Shown piece by piece: positions 17,111-25,518 of a stretch of 64,000 nt of DNA. The stretch covers positions 5,129,851 through 5,193,850 of the forward strand of contig CP075528.1 of assembly GCA_025808875.1 (NCBI GenBank). The letters run 5' to 3'. The stretch is from Enhydrobacter sp. Its GTDB lineage: Bacteria; Pseudomonadota; Alphaproteobacteria; Reyranellales; Reyranellaceae. The position numbers and the translations under genes are program-made. Numbering within the stretch: the first letter of the stretch is position 1; the number at the start of each line of letters is the position of its first letter. A model generated the notes under the pieces. It saw only the letters and a list, made by a program, of their open reading frames with translations, made no database searches and was not told where the DNA came from.

Positions 17111-18436
17111 CTACTCCGCGGCCTGCGCCACCGCGAGGACACCCTGCGGGCTCTTGGCCGTTCGCAGCTTGCGCGCATAGGCCTCCAGCCAGTCGATGTC
17201 GGCTGGAGCGATGAACGAGCCGCCGCGTGCGCCGCGATAGATGTCGGGGTTGTCGACGGTCGCCGGAAGCTTTCCCTCGTTCATGAGGGCCTGCGCGGCG
17301 GCTATCGCGCGACGGCGGGTCAGTGCGATCATGCGATCGCTTGGCGCCAGATGCTCGAGCGTGCGGTCGACGATCTCGCCCATGCATTCGACTGCCGCCT
17401 GATCCTGGCGCCCAATGCCCTGGATGCCGGTGTAGTTGACGGTGCGCTGCATGTCGCGGTCGATGAAGTAGTCGTTGTCGCGCCGTGCCACGAGGCGCCA
17501 GCGGCCATACCAGTCGTTGGTCCGCGGCAGGTACTGCATGTCGGGGACCAGGCCGGGGATCGGCTCGCCGTTTCTGAGCGTCTGCAACGGCGGGGTCTTG
17601 TGCTTCCAGTTCACGTTGTAGGTCATGGTGTGGGTGTCATCCATCGGCACGTTGATCGTGCAGGTGATCTGATCCTCGATCGAGCCGTTTGGCGAGAAGG
17701 TGTAGAACGGCAACAGGAAGTGGGCGACCCGATAGTAGTTGTTGCCCGGCTCGGCCTCGCGGTAGGCGGCGTACATCGTGCCCCACTCGGTCTCCGTCGC
17801 CTTGTACTCCGGCGCGCGATCCAGAACGCCCCAGCGATGCATGCTCGTGGGATCGACATCGTCGACGTTGAGGCTACCGATATGGAGGAAGCCGAAGTGC
17901 GACGTGTCGATGTCGCCCTCGAGCGACTGGAACCAGTTGCATTCGCGCTGATGGACGCGAATGAGGTTCTCCTCCTGGGGCAGCATCAGTGCCTCGATGG
18001 CCGGCAAGCGCGGTGCCTCGGCGCGCGGCCCCATGTAAGTCCACACGAATCCGGCGCGCTCGATCACCCTGTAGGCCTTGGCCTTCACGCGATGCTTGAA
18101 GTCCTGCTCCGGCCGCACGTTCGGCATGTCGACGCAGTTGCCTTCCACGTCGAACTTCCAGCCGTGATAGACGCAGCGCAGACCATTTTCTTCGTTGCGC
18201 CCGAAGAACAGCGACGCGCAGCGATGCGGGCAGCGATGCTCCATGATGCCCACACGGCCATCGCTGTCGCGGAAGGCGATGAGCTGTTCCCCGAGCAGCA
18301 GCAATCGCATCGGTTCGCCGTCAGCCACAAGCTCGGACGAAAGACAGGCCGGGATCCAGTATTGCCGCATCAGCTCGCCCATCGGCGTGCCGGGGCCGAC
18401 GCGGGTGAGCAATTCGTTGTGCGCTGCAGACAGCAT
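17111..18436 (-). CDS. Rieske [2Fe-2S] aromatic ring-hydroxylating oxygenase, alpha subunit-like
   Basis: About 441 residues. I place the start at ATG 18434-18436 (MLSAAHNELLTR) because a perfect GGAGG lies five bases upstream; an in-frame GTG 12 bases earlier lacks this. The Rieske cluster ligands are Cys69/His71 (RCPHR) and Cys88/His91 (CVYHGW). Mononuclear iron ligands are suggested by His180 and His185 in DIDTSHFGFLH. It resembles phthalate 4,5-dioxygenase-type oxygenases. No reductase or ferredoxin gene is adjacent, so the partner must be encoded elsewhere. Substrate is unknown. Confidence 0.9.
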   Translation of the reverse strand: MLSAAHNELLTRVGPGTPMGELMRQYWIPACLSSELVADGEPMRLLLLGEQLIAFRDSDGRVGIMEHRCPHRCASLFFGRNEENGLRCVYHGWKFDVEGNCVDMPNVRPEQDFKHRVKAKAYRVIERAGFVWTYMGPRAEAPRLPAIEALMLPQEENLIRVHQRECNWFQSLEGDIDTSHFGFLHIGSLNVDDVDPTSMHRWGVLDRAPEYKATETEWGTMYAAYREAEPGNNYYRVAHFLLPFYTFSPNGSIEDQITCTINVPMDDTHTMTYNVNWKHKTPPLQTLRNGEPIPGLVPDMQYLPRTNDWYGRWRLVARRDNDYFIDRDMQRTVNYTGIQGIGRQDQAAVECMGEIVDRTLEHLAPSDRMIALTRRRAIAAAQALMNEGKLPATVDNPDIYRGARGGSFIAPADIDWLEAYARKLRTAKSPQGVLAVAQAAE

Positions 18437-18505
18437 GGCTTCCTCCACAATCGTTCGTCGCCGAACTCAAGTCTTGGACGCCGGAGGGCGTCGGGACGCT
18501 TACGC

Positions 18506-19114
18506 TCAAATTCCCGCCGGTTTCCTCGGTGGCCACATGCGGGCGAGATCGCCCGTCGGATTGGAGTAGGTGACGAAGTCGGCCTTGCCGCGCGAGTCGT
18601 GGAAATGGGCGAGCGCCCACACGACGGTCGGGAAGGCGAGTTGCTCCCAGGGAATGTCCGTCCACTCGAACAGGCCGACGTCCTCGCTCTCGATGCCCGG
18701 GGAGACGTCGGCGCTGACCAGCCGCGCGCGATACATGATCTGCACCTGGCCGATGCGCGCCACGCTGTACATGGCGAGCAACCGGTCGATCTCGATGGCG
18801 GCGCAGGCTTCCTCGCGCGCCTCGCGCTGGGCGGCCTGCTCGGTCGTCTCGCCGAGCTCCATGTAGCCTGCGGGCAGCGTCCAGAATCCCTTGCGCGGCT
18901 CGATGGCGCGCTTGGCGAGCAGGATCCTGTCGTCCCCTCCCTCCCGCCAGGTGCAGACGGCGCCGGCGACGATCTTGGGATTCTGGTAGTGGATGAACTC
19001 GCAGCGCCCACAGACCAGACGCTCGCGATTGTCGCCGTCCGGCACGCGCTTCTCGAAATGGTCCGGCGGATCCCAAGGGAGCCGTGGTCGGTCGCTCTGT
19101 GTCGGGGCGCTCAT
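18506..19114 (-). CDS. NUDIX hydrolase with N-terminal zinc-ribbon-like segment
   Basis: A 202-residue protein. The Nudix box begins at Gly83 (GYMELGETTEQAAQREA) and continues EEA, with the catalytic REXXEE glutamates intact. Upstream, CGRCEFIHYQNPKIVAG has one CxxC pair followed by the YxNPk motif seen in NUDIX proteins related to NADH pyrophosphatase and ADP-ribose hydrolases. The exact nucleotide substrate cannot be inferred. It is a separate gene 10 bases downstream of pgk on the same strand. Confidence 0.9.
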   Translation of the reverse strand: MSAPTQSDRPRLPWDPPDHFEKRVPDGDNRERLVCGRCEFIHYQNPKIVAGAVCTWREGGDDRILLAKRAIEPRKGFWTLPAGYMELGETTEQAAQREAREEACAAIEIDRLLAMYSVARIGQVQIMYRARLVSADVSPGIESEDVGLFEWTDIPWEQLAFPTVVWALAHFHDSRGKADFVTYSNPTGDLARMWPPRKPAGI

Positions 19115-19124
19115 GCCCCGACTC

Positions 19125-20330
19125 TTAGGCCGCCCGGATCAGCGCCGCAACGCCGGGCAGGGCCTTGCCCTCCATCCATTCGAGGAAGGCGCCGCCCGCC
19201 GTCGACACGTAGGAGAATTTCTCCTCGACGCCCGCCGCCGCCAGCGCCGCGACGGTGTCGCCTCCGCCCGCCACCGACAGCAGCTTGCCGGCGCCGGTGA
19301 GCCCGGCGACGCAGCGTGCGAGCGCCACGGTGCCCGTGTCGAACGGCGTGATCTCGAAGGCGCCCAGCGGGCCGTTCCAGACCAGCGTGGCGCACTCGCC
19401 GACTTCCTTTTCGTAGAGCGCGATCGTCTTCGGTCCGACATCGAGGATCATCTGGTCGTCGGGGCAGGCGTCGGCGTCGACGACCTTGCTCGCCGCACCT
19501 GCCTTGAACTCGCCGGCCACGACGACGTCGACCGGCAGCAGCACCCGGCACTTCGCGGTCTTGGCCTTGTCGAGGATCTCGCGCGCGGTCGGGCCGAGGT
19601 CCTTCTCCGACAGCGACTTGCCGACACTGGTGCCCTGAGCCTGAATGAAGGTGTTGGCCATGCCGCCGCCGATGATCAGCTTGTCGACCTTGCCGACGAG
19701 GTTGCCCAGCAGGTCGAGTTTGGTCGAGACCTTGGCGCCGCCGACCACGGCGCACACCGGCCGTTTCGGGTTGCCCAGCGCCTTGTCGAGCGCCTCGAGC
19801 TCGGCCTGCATGAGGCGCCCGGCGACGGCGGGCAGGCGGTTGGCGATGCCCTCGGTGGAGGCATGGGCACGGTGCGCGGTCGAGAAGGCGTCGTTGACAT
19901 ACACGTCGCCCAGTACCGAAAGTTTGTCGATGAATCCCGGGTCGTTCTTCTCCTCTTCCTTGTGAAAGCGGAGATTTTCGAGCAGCAGCACCGAGCCCGG
20001 CTTGAGGGCGCGGATGGCGTCCTCCGCGAGCGGTCCGATGCAATCGTCGGCAAAGGCGACCGGCTTGCCGAGCGCCGCAGCGAGCGGCTCGACCAGCGGC
20101 TTGAGCGACATCTCGGGCACCCTCTTGCCTTCGGGTCGGCCGAAATGGCTGAGCACGATCACCTTGCCGCCCTTGCCGGCGAGTTCAGTGAGCGTCGGCG
20201 CGGCGCGCTCGATGCGGGTGGCGTCGCTGACCTTGCCGCCCTTCATCGGCACGTTGAGGTCGACCCTCACCAGCACGCGTTTGCCCGCGACGTCGGCGGA
20301 ATCGATGGTCTTGAAGGTCACCTTGGGCAT
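19125..20330 (-). CDS. pgk: Phosphoglycerate kinase
   Basis: The 401-residue product is full length for the glycolytic enzyme that transfers phosphate between 1,3-bisphosphoglycerate and ADP. Visible signatures include RVLVRVDLNVPMKGGKV near residue 18, VIVLSHFGRPEGKR, GDVYVNDAFSTAHRAHAS and VVGGAKVSTKLDLLGNL. The C-terminal nucleotide loop has AGGGDTVAAL. The neighbours are a NUDIX gene downstream and a TusA-like gene upstream; no gap gene is visible nearby. Confidence 0.97.
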   Translation of the reverse strand: MPKVTFKTIDSADVAGKRVLVRVDLNVPMKGGKVSDATRIERAAPTLTELAGKGGKVIVLSHFGRPEGKRVPEMSLKPLVEPLAAALGKPVAFADDCIGPLAEDAIRALKPGSVLLLENLRFHKEEEKNDPGFIDKLSVLGDVYVNDAFSTAHRAHASTEGIANRLPAVAGRLMQAELEALDKALGNPKRPVCAVVGGAKVSTKLDLLGNLVGKVDKLIIGGGMANTFIQAQGTSVGKSLSEKDLGPTAREILDKAKTAKCRVLLPVDVVVAGEFKAGAASKVVDADACPDDQMILDVGPKTIALYEKEVGECATLVWNGPLGAFEITPFDTGTVALARCVAGLTGAGKLLSVAGGGDTVAALAAAGVEEKFSYVSTAGGAFLEWMEGKALPGVAALIRAA

Positions 20331-20355
20331 GCCGTTTCTCTTGTCGTGTCGGAGG

Positions 20356-20583
20356 TCAGCGTTTGCGGATGACGAATACCAGCACCTCGCCGTCGCGCGA
20401 AGCGGAGACCAATTCGTGGCCGGTCTGGCGGCAAAAGGCCGGAAAGTCCTGCCCGGCCGCAGGATCGGTGGCGCGTACGGTCAGCAATCCGCCGACGGGC
20501 AGCTCGCGCAGCTTGCGGTTGGCGCGCAGCACGGGCAGCGGGCAGAGCAAGCCGGTGGCGTCGTATTCGAGAGTCTCGGTCAC
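20356..20583 (-). CDS. TusA-like sulfurtransferase/SirA family protein
   Basis: A 75-residue protein starting at the GTG 20581-20583. The defining CPxP motif is in GLLCPLPVLRANRKL with the sulfur-carrying Cys14. These proteins relay persulfide sulfur for tRNA thiolation or molybdenum cofactor assembly. The stop of the upstream M48 peptidase gene overlaps the start (GTGA), so translation is probably coupled. Confidence 0.88.
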   Translation of the reverse strand: MTETLEYDATGLLCPLPVLRANRKLRELPVGGLLTVRATDPAAGQDFPAFCRQTGHELVSASRDGEVLVFVIRKR

Positions 20584-21386
20584 GGTGCCCTGTAATATCG
20601 CATCGCCTCGGGCAGCCAGCGGCGAATGTCGGCGATGCGGGTGTCGTCGGCCGGATGGGTGCTCAGCCATTCGGCCCGGCGTCCGCCGCCTGAGTTGGCG
20701 GCGCGCATGCGTTCCCACAGTGCCACGGCCTCGCGCGGGTCGTAGCCGGCGCGCGCCATCAGAACGAGGCCGATATGGTCGGCCTCGCTCTCCTGAGCGC
20801 GTGACATCGGCAGCAGATAGCCGACAGTGGCGCCGGCACCGAGCGCTGCCATCATCAGCGGAAGCTGGCTGCGGTTGCGTCCGCTCGACGTGGCGGCAAG
20901 GACGGCGCCCGCTGCGGCCACGCCGACCGACGCCACCATCTGGTCGCTCATGCGCTCGGCGCCGTGGCGCGCGAGCGCGTGCGCCACCTCGTGGGCGATG
21001 ACGACGGCGAGGCCCGTCTCGTCGCGCGTGATCGGCAGCAGCCCGGTGTAGACCGCGATCTTGCCGCCGGGCAGGCAGAAGGCGTTGGGCTCGTTCTTGT
21101 CGATGACCTTGAATTCCCAGCGGTAGCGCGGCGCCCGCCACAGGTTGGCCGGCGGTTGCTCGGCGGCGGCGGCGATGCGGCGTCCGACCTTTTCGACCAG
21201 CGCGTTGGCCTGCACGTTGCGTGACACCGGCTCGGTCGCCAGGACCTGGCGATAGGCCTGCAGACCCATCTGCAACTCCTCGCCCTCGCTCACCAGCATC
21301 ACCTGCGAGCGGCCGGTAATCGGCGCGGCCTCGCAGGCGGAGACAAGCAGGGCGGCGCACAGCGCGAGCAGCGATGAAGCACGCAT
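20580..21386 (-). CDS. M48 family metalloprotease, predicted lipoprotein
   Basis: A 268-residue protein. The N-terminus is a lipoprotein signal with lipobox LVSAC and lipidation site Cys18, so it should be anchored in the periplasm. The zinc motif HEVAH is at 132-136 and the downstream ESEADHIG around 199-206 supplies the third ligand. It resembles the LoiP/YcaL/BepA-type peptidases that act in outer membrane quality control; the Oma1-like sequence NAFCLPGGKIAVYTGLLP supports this. It is followed by the overlapping tusA-like gene. Confidence 0.93.
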   Translation of the reverse strand: MRASSLLALCAALLVSACEAAPITGRSQVMLVSEGEELQMGLQAYRQVLATEPVSRNVQANALVEKVGRRIAAAAEQPPANLWRAPRYRWEFKVIDKNEPNAFCLPGGKIAVYTGLLPITRDETGLAVVIAHEVAHALARHGAERMSDQMVASVGVAAAGAVLAATSSGRNRSQLPLMMAALGAGATVGYLLPMSRAQESEADHIGLVLMARAGYDPREAVALWERMRAANSGGGRRAEWLSTHPADDTRIADIRRWLPEAMRYYRAP

Positions 21387-21413
21387 GGAAATGACTCTAG
21401 GAGGCCAGCGTCG

Positions 21414-22340
21414 TCAGGTCGAGAGGAAGCCGGGGCCGCCACGGTGCAGCAGCTCCTCGGCCAGATCGCGACCCAACGCGCGCGCCTGATCGGACGTTCC
21501 GCGCCGCTCCGCTGCGACCAGGCGGCTGCCATCGGGTTTGGCGATCAAGCCGCGCAGATGGAGCGAATCGCCCTCGAGCACGGCATGTCCGGCGATCGGC
21601 GTGCGGCACGAGCCGTCGAGCATGGCGAGCATGGCGTGTTCGGCCGCGACTCGAGTCATGGTCGATGCATGGTTGATCGCGGCGAGCCACCCGTTGGTGC
21701 GCGCATCGTCCTGCCGGCATTCGATGCAGACCGCGCCCTGGCCGACTGCCGGCAGCACTTCGTCCTCGGGGATCGGCACGCCGACATGGGCCATGCCGAG
21801 CCGCTTGAGGCCGGCGAGCGCCAGCAACGTCGCCTGGACCACGCCGGCGTCGCGCTTGGCGAGCCGCGTGTCGACGTTGCCGCGCAGGGTGACGATCTGC
21901 AGGTCGGGCCGCTGGTGCAGCAGCTGGGCGCGGCGGCGCAGCGCCGAAGTGCCGACAATGGCGCCGTGTCCGAGGTCGGCGATGCGCGTGGCGTCGCCGG
22001 CAATCAGCACGTCGCGCGCATCCTCGCGCGGCAGGAAGGCGGCGATGACGAGGCCGGCCGGCTGCGCGGTCGGCATGTCCTTCATGCTGTGCACGGCGGC
22101 ATCGACGCGACCGGCCAGCAGTGCCTCCTCGATTTCCTTGACGAATAGTCCCTTGCCGCCGGCTTCGCCGAGCGGCCGGTCCTGGATGGCGTCGCCGGTG
22201 GTGCGGATCGGCACGATCTCGATCGCGTCGGGTGCCGACAACGCCGATACCGAGGCGGCCAGCGCGTCGCGCACGAGGCCGGTCTGCGTCAGCGCCAGTT
22301 TGCTGCCGCGCGTGCCGAGCCGCAGGAGGGAAGCCGCCAT
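21414..22340 (-). CDS. hemC: Hydroxymethylbilane synthase (porphobilinogen deaminase)
   Basis: The 308-residue enzyme condenses four porphobilinogens in tetrapyrrole synthesis. The cofactor-binding Cys245 is in MLDGSCRTPIAG and the catalytic Asp88 in HSMKDMP. LGTRGSKLALTQT near the N-terminus is canonical. hemC and tsaD are divergent with only 45 bases between their start codons, so their promoters must overlap or lie in each other's leader. Confidence 0.97.
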   Translation of the reverse strand: MAASLLRLGTRGSKLALTQTGLVRDALAASVSALSAPDAIEIVPIRTTGDAIQDRPLGEAGGKGLFVKEIEEALLAGRVDAAVHSMKDMPTAQPAGLVIAAFLPREDARDVLIAGDATRIADLGHGAIVGTSALRRRAQLLHQRPDLQIVTLRGNVDTRLAKRDAGVVQATLLALAGLKRLGMAHVGVPIPEDEVLPAVGQGAVCIECRQDDARTNGWLAAINHASTMTRVAAEHAMLAMLDGSCRTPIAGHAVLEGDSLHLRGLIAKPDGSRLVAAERRGTSDQARALGRDLAEELLHRGGPGFLST

Positions 22341-22385
22341 GGCGCTGCTCTAGCGCAGTGGGGGCGGCGAGGCTAGAAGACACGA

Positions 22386-23423
22386 ATGCGCATCCTGGGC
22401 ATCGAAACCAGTTGTGACGAGACGGCGGTGGCCGTCGTCGAGGCGCCACCGGGCGGGGCGCCGGTGGGCCGCATCCTCGCCAACGTCGTCTATAGCCAGC
22501 TCGCCGAGCATCGCCGCTTCGGCGGCGTGGTGCCCGAGATCGCCGCGCGCGCCCATCTCGAGCGTATCGACGGCCTGGTCGGCGATGCACTGGCCGAAGC
22601 CGGCGTCGGCCTCGGCGATCTCGACGGCGTCGCCGCCACGGGCGGCCCCGGCCTGATCGGCGGCGTGATGGTCGGCGTCATGACCGCCAAGGCGCTCGCC
22701 TTCGCCCACGACAAGCCCTTCCTTGCGGTCAACCATCTCGAGGGCCATGCGCTCTCCGTGCGGCTGACCGAGCCCGTCGAGTTCCCCTACCTGCTGCTGC
22801 TGGTGTCGGGCGGGCATTGCCAGCTGGCGACGGTGCGAGGGCCCGACTTCCAGGCGGGCGACTTCACGCGGCTCGGCACCACCATCGACGACGCCGTCGG
22901 CGAATGCTTCGACAAGACCGCCAAGCTGCTGGGGCTCGGCTTCCCGGGCGGTCCCGCCGTCGAGCGGGCGGCCGAAGGTGGCGACTCGCGGCGCTTTGCG
23001 CTGCCGCGGCCGATGTGGCGCAAGCCTGGCTGCGACTTCTCCTTCTCCGGCCTGAAGACCGCCGTTCGACAAACCGTCGAGAAACTGCCGGCGGGCGACG
23101 AGCGCGCCATCGCCGACCTCTGTGCCTCGTTCCAGCGCGCGGTGGGCGACGTGCTGGTCGATCGCTGCGCCAACGCGCTCTCCCTTGCACCGTCGCCGAC
23201 CCTCGTGGTCGCAGGCGGCGTCGCCGCCAATGCCTATCTCCGAAAGCGGCTCGAGCAGCTTCCGGCGAAGCTCGTCGCGCCGCCTGTCGGGCTCTGCACC
23301 GACAATGGCGCCATGATCGCCTGGGCCGGCGTCGAGCGGTTGCGGCTCGGCCGGACCGACGGACTCGACTTCCGGCCACGGCCGCGTTGGCCGCTGGACG
23401 CGGACAGGAAAGAGGCGGCATGA
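22386..23423 (+). CDS. tsaD: tRNA N6-adenosine threonylcarbamoyltransferase
   Basis: A 345-residue Kae1/TsaD ASKHA-fold protein that transfers threonylcarbamoyl to A37 of ANN-decoding tRNAs. The N-terminus ILGIETSCDETAVAV and the metal motif NHLEGH with His117 and His121 are intact, as are LLLVSGGHCQL and VAGGVAANAYLR. It leads a plus-strand operon; its TGA overlaps the next ATG as ATGA. Confidence 0.97.
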   Translation: MRILGIETSCDETAVAVVEAPPGGAPVGRILANVVYSQLAEHRRFGGVVPEIAARAHLERIDGLVGDALAEAGVGLGDLDGVAATGGPGLIGGVMVGVMTAKALAFAHDKPFLAVNHLEGHALSVRLTEPVEFPYLLLLVSGGHCQLATVRGPDFQAGDFTRLGTTIDDAVGECFDKTAKLLGLGFPGGPAVERAAEGGDSRRFALPRPMWRKPGCDFSFSGLKTAVRQTVEKLPAGDERAIADLCASFQRAVGDVLVDRCANALSLAPSPTLVVAGGVAANAYLRKRLEQLPAKLVAPPVGLCTDNGAMIAWAGVERLRLGRTDGLDFRPRPRWPLDADRKEAA

Positions 23424-24046
23424 GCGACGGCTTCCACGTCTTCGCGCTGTTCCCGACTCCGATCGTGCACTACGACGTGCCGGATGGTGCGGCGTTGAAC
23501 GTCGAGTTGAAGGCGGCGATCGGCAAGCAGCGCAAGACCGACGCCGGCACGCAGCATTCGAACTACGGCGGCTGGCAGTCGAGCTGGGACATGGAAAAAT
23601 GGGCCGGCATGCCGGCGGTCAAGCTGCTCGCCTTCGCGCGCAACACCGCCAATCGCGTCACCTGCAATCGTCAGGGGCAGCCGGTCGCCATGACCTGGCG
23701 CGCCAACATGTGGGCCAACGTCAATCGCGCCGGCGACGGCAACGAATTCCACTCCCATCCCGGCAGCTTCTGGTCGGGCGTCTACTATGTCGACGATGGC
23801 GGCATCGGCGCCGATCCGTCGCTGGGCGGCGAGCTGGAGTTCATGGATCCGCGCGCGCCGGGCGTTGCCATGTACGCGCCGCAACTCGCCTTCAACGTGC
23901 CGGGCGGGCTGTCGGTCGGCGCCAACGAGGTCGTGTTGCCCAAGGCCGGCCGCATGGTGCTGTTCCCGGCCTGGATCCTCCATCAGGTGCGGCCCTATCG
24001 CGGCACGGCCGAGCGCATCTCCATCGCCTTCAACCTCAGCCTGTGA
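23420..24046 (+). CDS. TIGR02466-type putative 2-oxoglutarate/Fe(II) oxygenase
   Basis: A 208-residue protein that begins at the ATG overlapping the tsaD stop. A double-stranded beta-helix oxygenase pattern is visible: NEFHSHPGSFWSGVYYV (about 108-124) with a metal-ligand histidine, LEFMDPR near 139 and FPAWILHQVRPYRGT (about 182-196) with the distal His188 and a basic residue for 2-oxoglutarate. This matches the conserved hypothetical family TIGR02466, whose substrate is unknown. The gene lies between tsaD and gpsA. Confidence 0.82.
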   Translation: MSDGFHVFALFPTPIVHYDVPDGAALNVELKAAIGKQRKTDAGTQHSNYGGWQSSWDMEKWAGMPAVKLLAFARNTANRVTCNRQGQPVAMTWRANMWANVNRAGDGNEFHSHPGSFWSGVYYVDDGGIGADPSLGGELEFMDPRAPGVAMYAPQLAFNVPGGLSVGANEVVLPKAGRMVLFPAWILHQVRPYRGTAERISIAFNLSL

Positions 24047-24056
24047 GCGCGCCGCG

Positions 24057-25046
24057 TTGACCGGCATCGGCCATATCGGCGTGGTCGGCGGCGGTGCCTG
24101 GGGCACCGCACTCGCCTGCCTCGCCCGTCGCGCGGGCCGCCGCGCGACGCTGTGGTCGCGCGATCCGGCAATCTCCTCGGCGATCGCGCACGATCGCACC
24201 AATCCGGTCTACCTGCCGGGGCTCGCGCTCGACGAGGGGATCGAGGCCGCGCCGAACCTCGCACACCTTCGCGCCTGCGACGCCGTGCTGCTCGCCTGCC
24301 CGGCCCAGGCGGTCCGCGACCTCGTGCGGCGCCTGCCGGCCGGCGCGCCCGTCGTGATCTGCGCCAAGGGCATCGAGACCGCGACCGGCCTGTTGATGCC
24401 GGAAGTGCTGGCGGAAGCGCTTCCCGGGCGGCCCTTCGCCATGCTGTCGGGGCCGAGCTTCGCCGAGGAAGCGGTGCGCGGCCTGCCGACGGCGGTGAGC
24501 ATCGCCACCACCGAAGCCGATCTCGGCCGCCGTTTGGCCGAGGCGCTGGCGGCCGGCGCGTTCCGTCCCTATTGGACGCGGGACGTCACGGGCGTGGCGC
24601 TGGGCGGTGCGGTCAAGAACGTGCTGGCAATCGCGGCGGGTATTGTCGCGGGCCGCGGGCTGGGCGCCAACGCGGCGGCGGCGCTGGTCACGCGCGGCTT
24701 CGCCGAGATGGCGCGACTGGGCCTCGCGCTCGGCGCCGAGCTCGAGACGCTGACGGGGTTGAGCGGGCTCGGCGATCTGGTGCTCACCTGCCACGGTCCC
24801 CTGTCGCGCAACCGTGCGCTCGGCGAGGCTCTCGGCAAGGGCGGCTCGCTCGCCGGCCACATGCGGGGCCGGCGCCAGATCGTCGAGGGCGAGGCGACGG
24901 CGCCCGCCGTGCTGGCGCGGGCGGCACAGCAGGCGATCGAGATGCCGATCTGCGCCGCCGTCGATGCTATCCTCCATCGCGGCGCATCGCCCGACGAGGC
25001 GATCCGGGCGTTGCTGGCGCGGCCGTTGCGTCGGGAGGGAGTCTGA
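24057..25046 (+). CDS. gpsA: Glycerol-3-phosphate dehydrogenase [NAD(P)+]
   Basis: About 329 residues, starting at TTG 24057 directly before GHIGVVGGGAWGTALA, the expected dinucleotide-binding N-terminus; there is no ATG or GTG in a suitable position. Other hallmarks are AMLSGPSFAEE, the catalytic lysine in GAVKNVLAIAAG, and LTGLSGLGDLVLTC. It makes sn-glycerol 3-phosphate for phospholipids. It starts 10 bases after the oxygenase gene and ends one base before the EVE gene. Confidence 0.95.
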   Translation: MTGIGHIGVVGGGAWGTALACLARRAGRRATLWSRDPAISSAIAHDRTNPVYLPGLALDEGIEAAPNLAHLRACDAVLLACPAQAVRDLVRRLPAGAPVVICAKGIETATGLLMPEVLAEALPGRPFAMLSGPSFAEEAVRGLPTAVSIATTEADLGRRLAEALAAGAFRPYWTRDVTGVALGGAVKNVLAIAAGIVAGRGLGANAAAALVTRGFAEMARLGLALGAELETLTGLSGLGDLVLTCHGPLSRNRALGEALGKGGSLAGHMRGRRQIVEGEATAPAVLARAAQQAIEMPICAAVDAILHRGASPDEAIRALLARPLRREGV

Positions 25047-25047
25047 A

Positions 25048-25452
25048 ATGGCCTACTGGGTGATCAAGTCGGAGCCGGGTGCCTATTCGTGGCAGCAATT
25101 CGTCAAGGACAGGAAGACGGCCTGGACCGGCGTGCGCAACGCGCAGGCCGCGATCAACCTCAGGGCGATGAAGGCGGGCGATCGCTGCTTCTTCTACCAT
25201 TCGGGCGAAGGCAAGGAGATCGTCGGCATCGCCGAGGTGACCAGGACGGCCTATCCCGATCCGACCGACAAGGCGGGCAAGGCGGTGTGCGTCGACGTCA
25301 AGGCGGTCGAGCCGGTCGCCACGCCGGTCACGCTCGCCGCCATCAAAGCCGAGCCCAGGCTCAGGGATCTCGGCCTGGTGCGCCAGTCTCGCCTCTCGGT
25401 CGTGCCGGTCGATGCCGCGCAGGCGGCGATCCTCCTCAAGATGGCCAAGTGA
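25048..25452 (+). CDS. EVE domain-containing protein
   Basis: A 134-residue protein made of a single EVE domain (PUA-like fold). The signature AYWVIKSEPGAYSWQQF opens the protein, followed by WTGVRNAQAAINLRAM, CFFYHSGEGKEIVGIAEV and ARAYPDP-like spacing. EVE domains bind modified bases in nucleic acids. The start ATG is one base after the gpsA stop. Its TGA overlaps a GTG that opens the first of a series of five-codon frames. Confidence 0.93.
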   Translation: MAYWVIKSEPGAYSWQQFVKDRKTAWTGVRNAQAAINLRAMKAGDRCFFYHSGEGKEIVGIAEVTRTAYPDPTDKAGKAVCVDVKAVEPVATPVTLAAIKAEPRLRDLGLVRQSRLSVVPVDAAQAAILLKMAK

Positions 25453-25518
25453 CGACCGGCGAGTGAGCGCCGACAAGTGAGCGCCAACAAGTGAGCACAG
25501 GCCCGTGAGCGCCAACAC
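25449..25518 (+). repeat. Five tandem 14-bp repeats forming a GTGA-coupled mini-ORF chain
   Basis: Five units of 14 bases start at 25449, 25463, 25477, 25491 and 25505, with consensus GTGAGCGCCAACAA. Units 2, 3 and 5 are nearly identical; units 1 and 4 are diverged. Each unit begins with GTGA. Reading from each GTG gives five codons and then a TGA that overlaps the next GTG. The peptides are VTTGE, VSADK, VSANK and VSTGP. The last GTG is the start of the DMT transporter. The chain thus joins the EVE stop to the transporter start without a free base. Confidence 0.9.
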
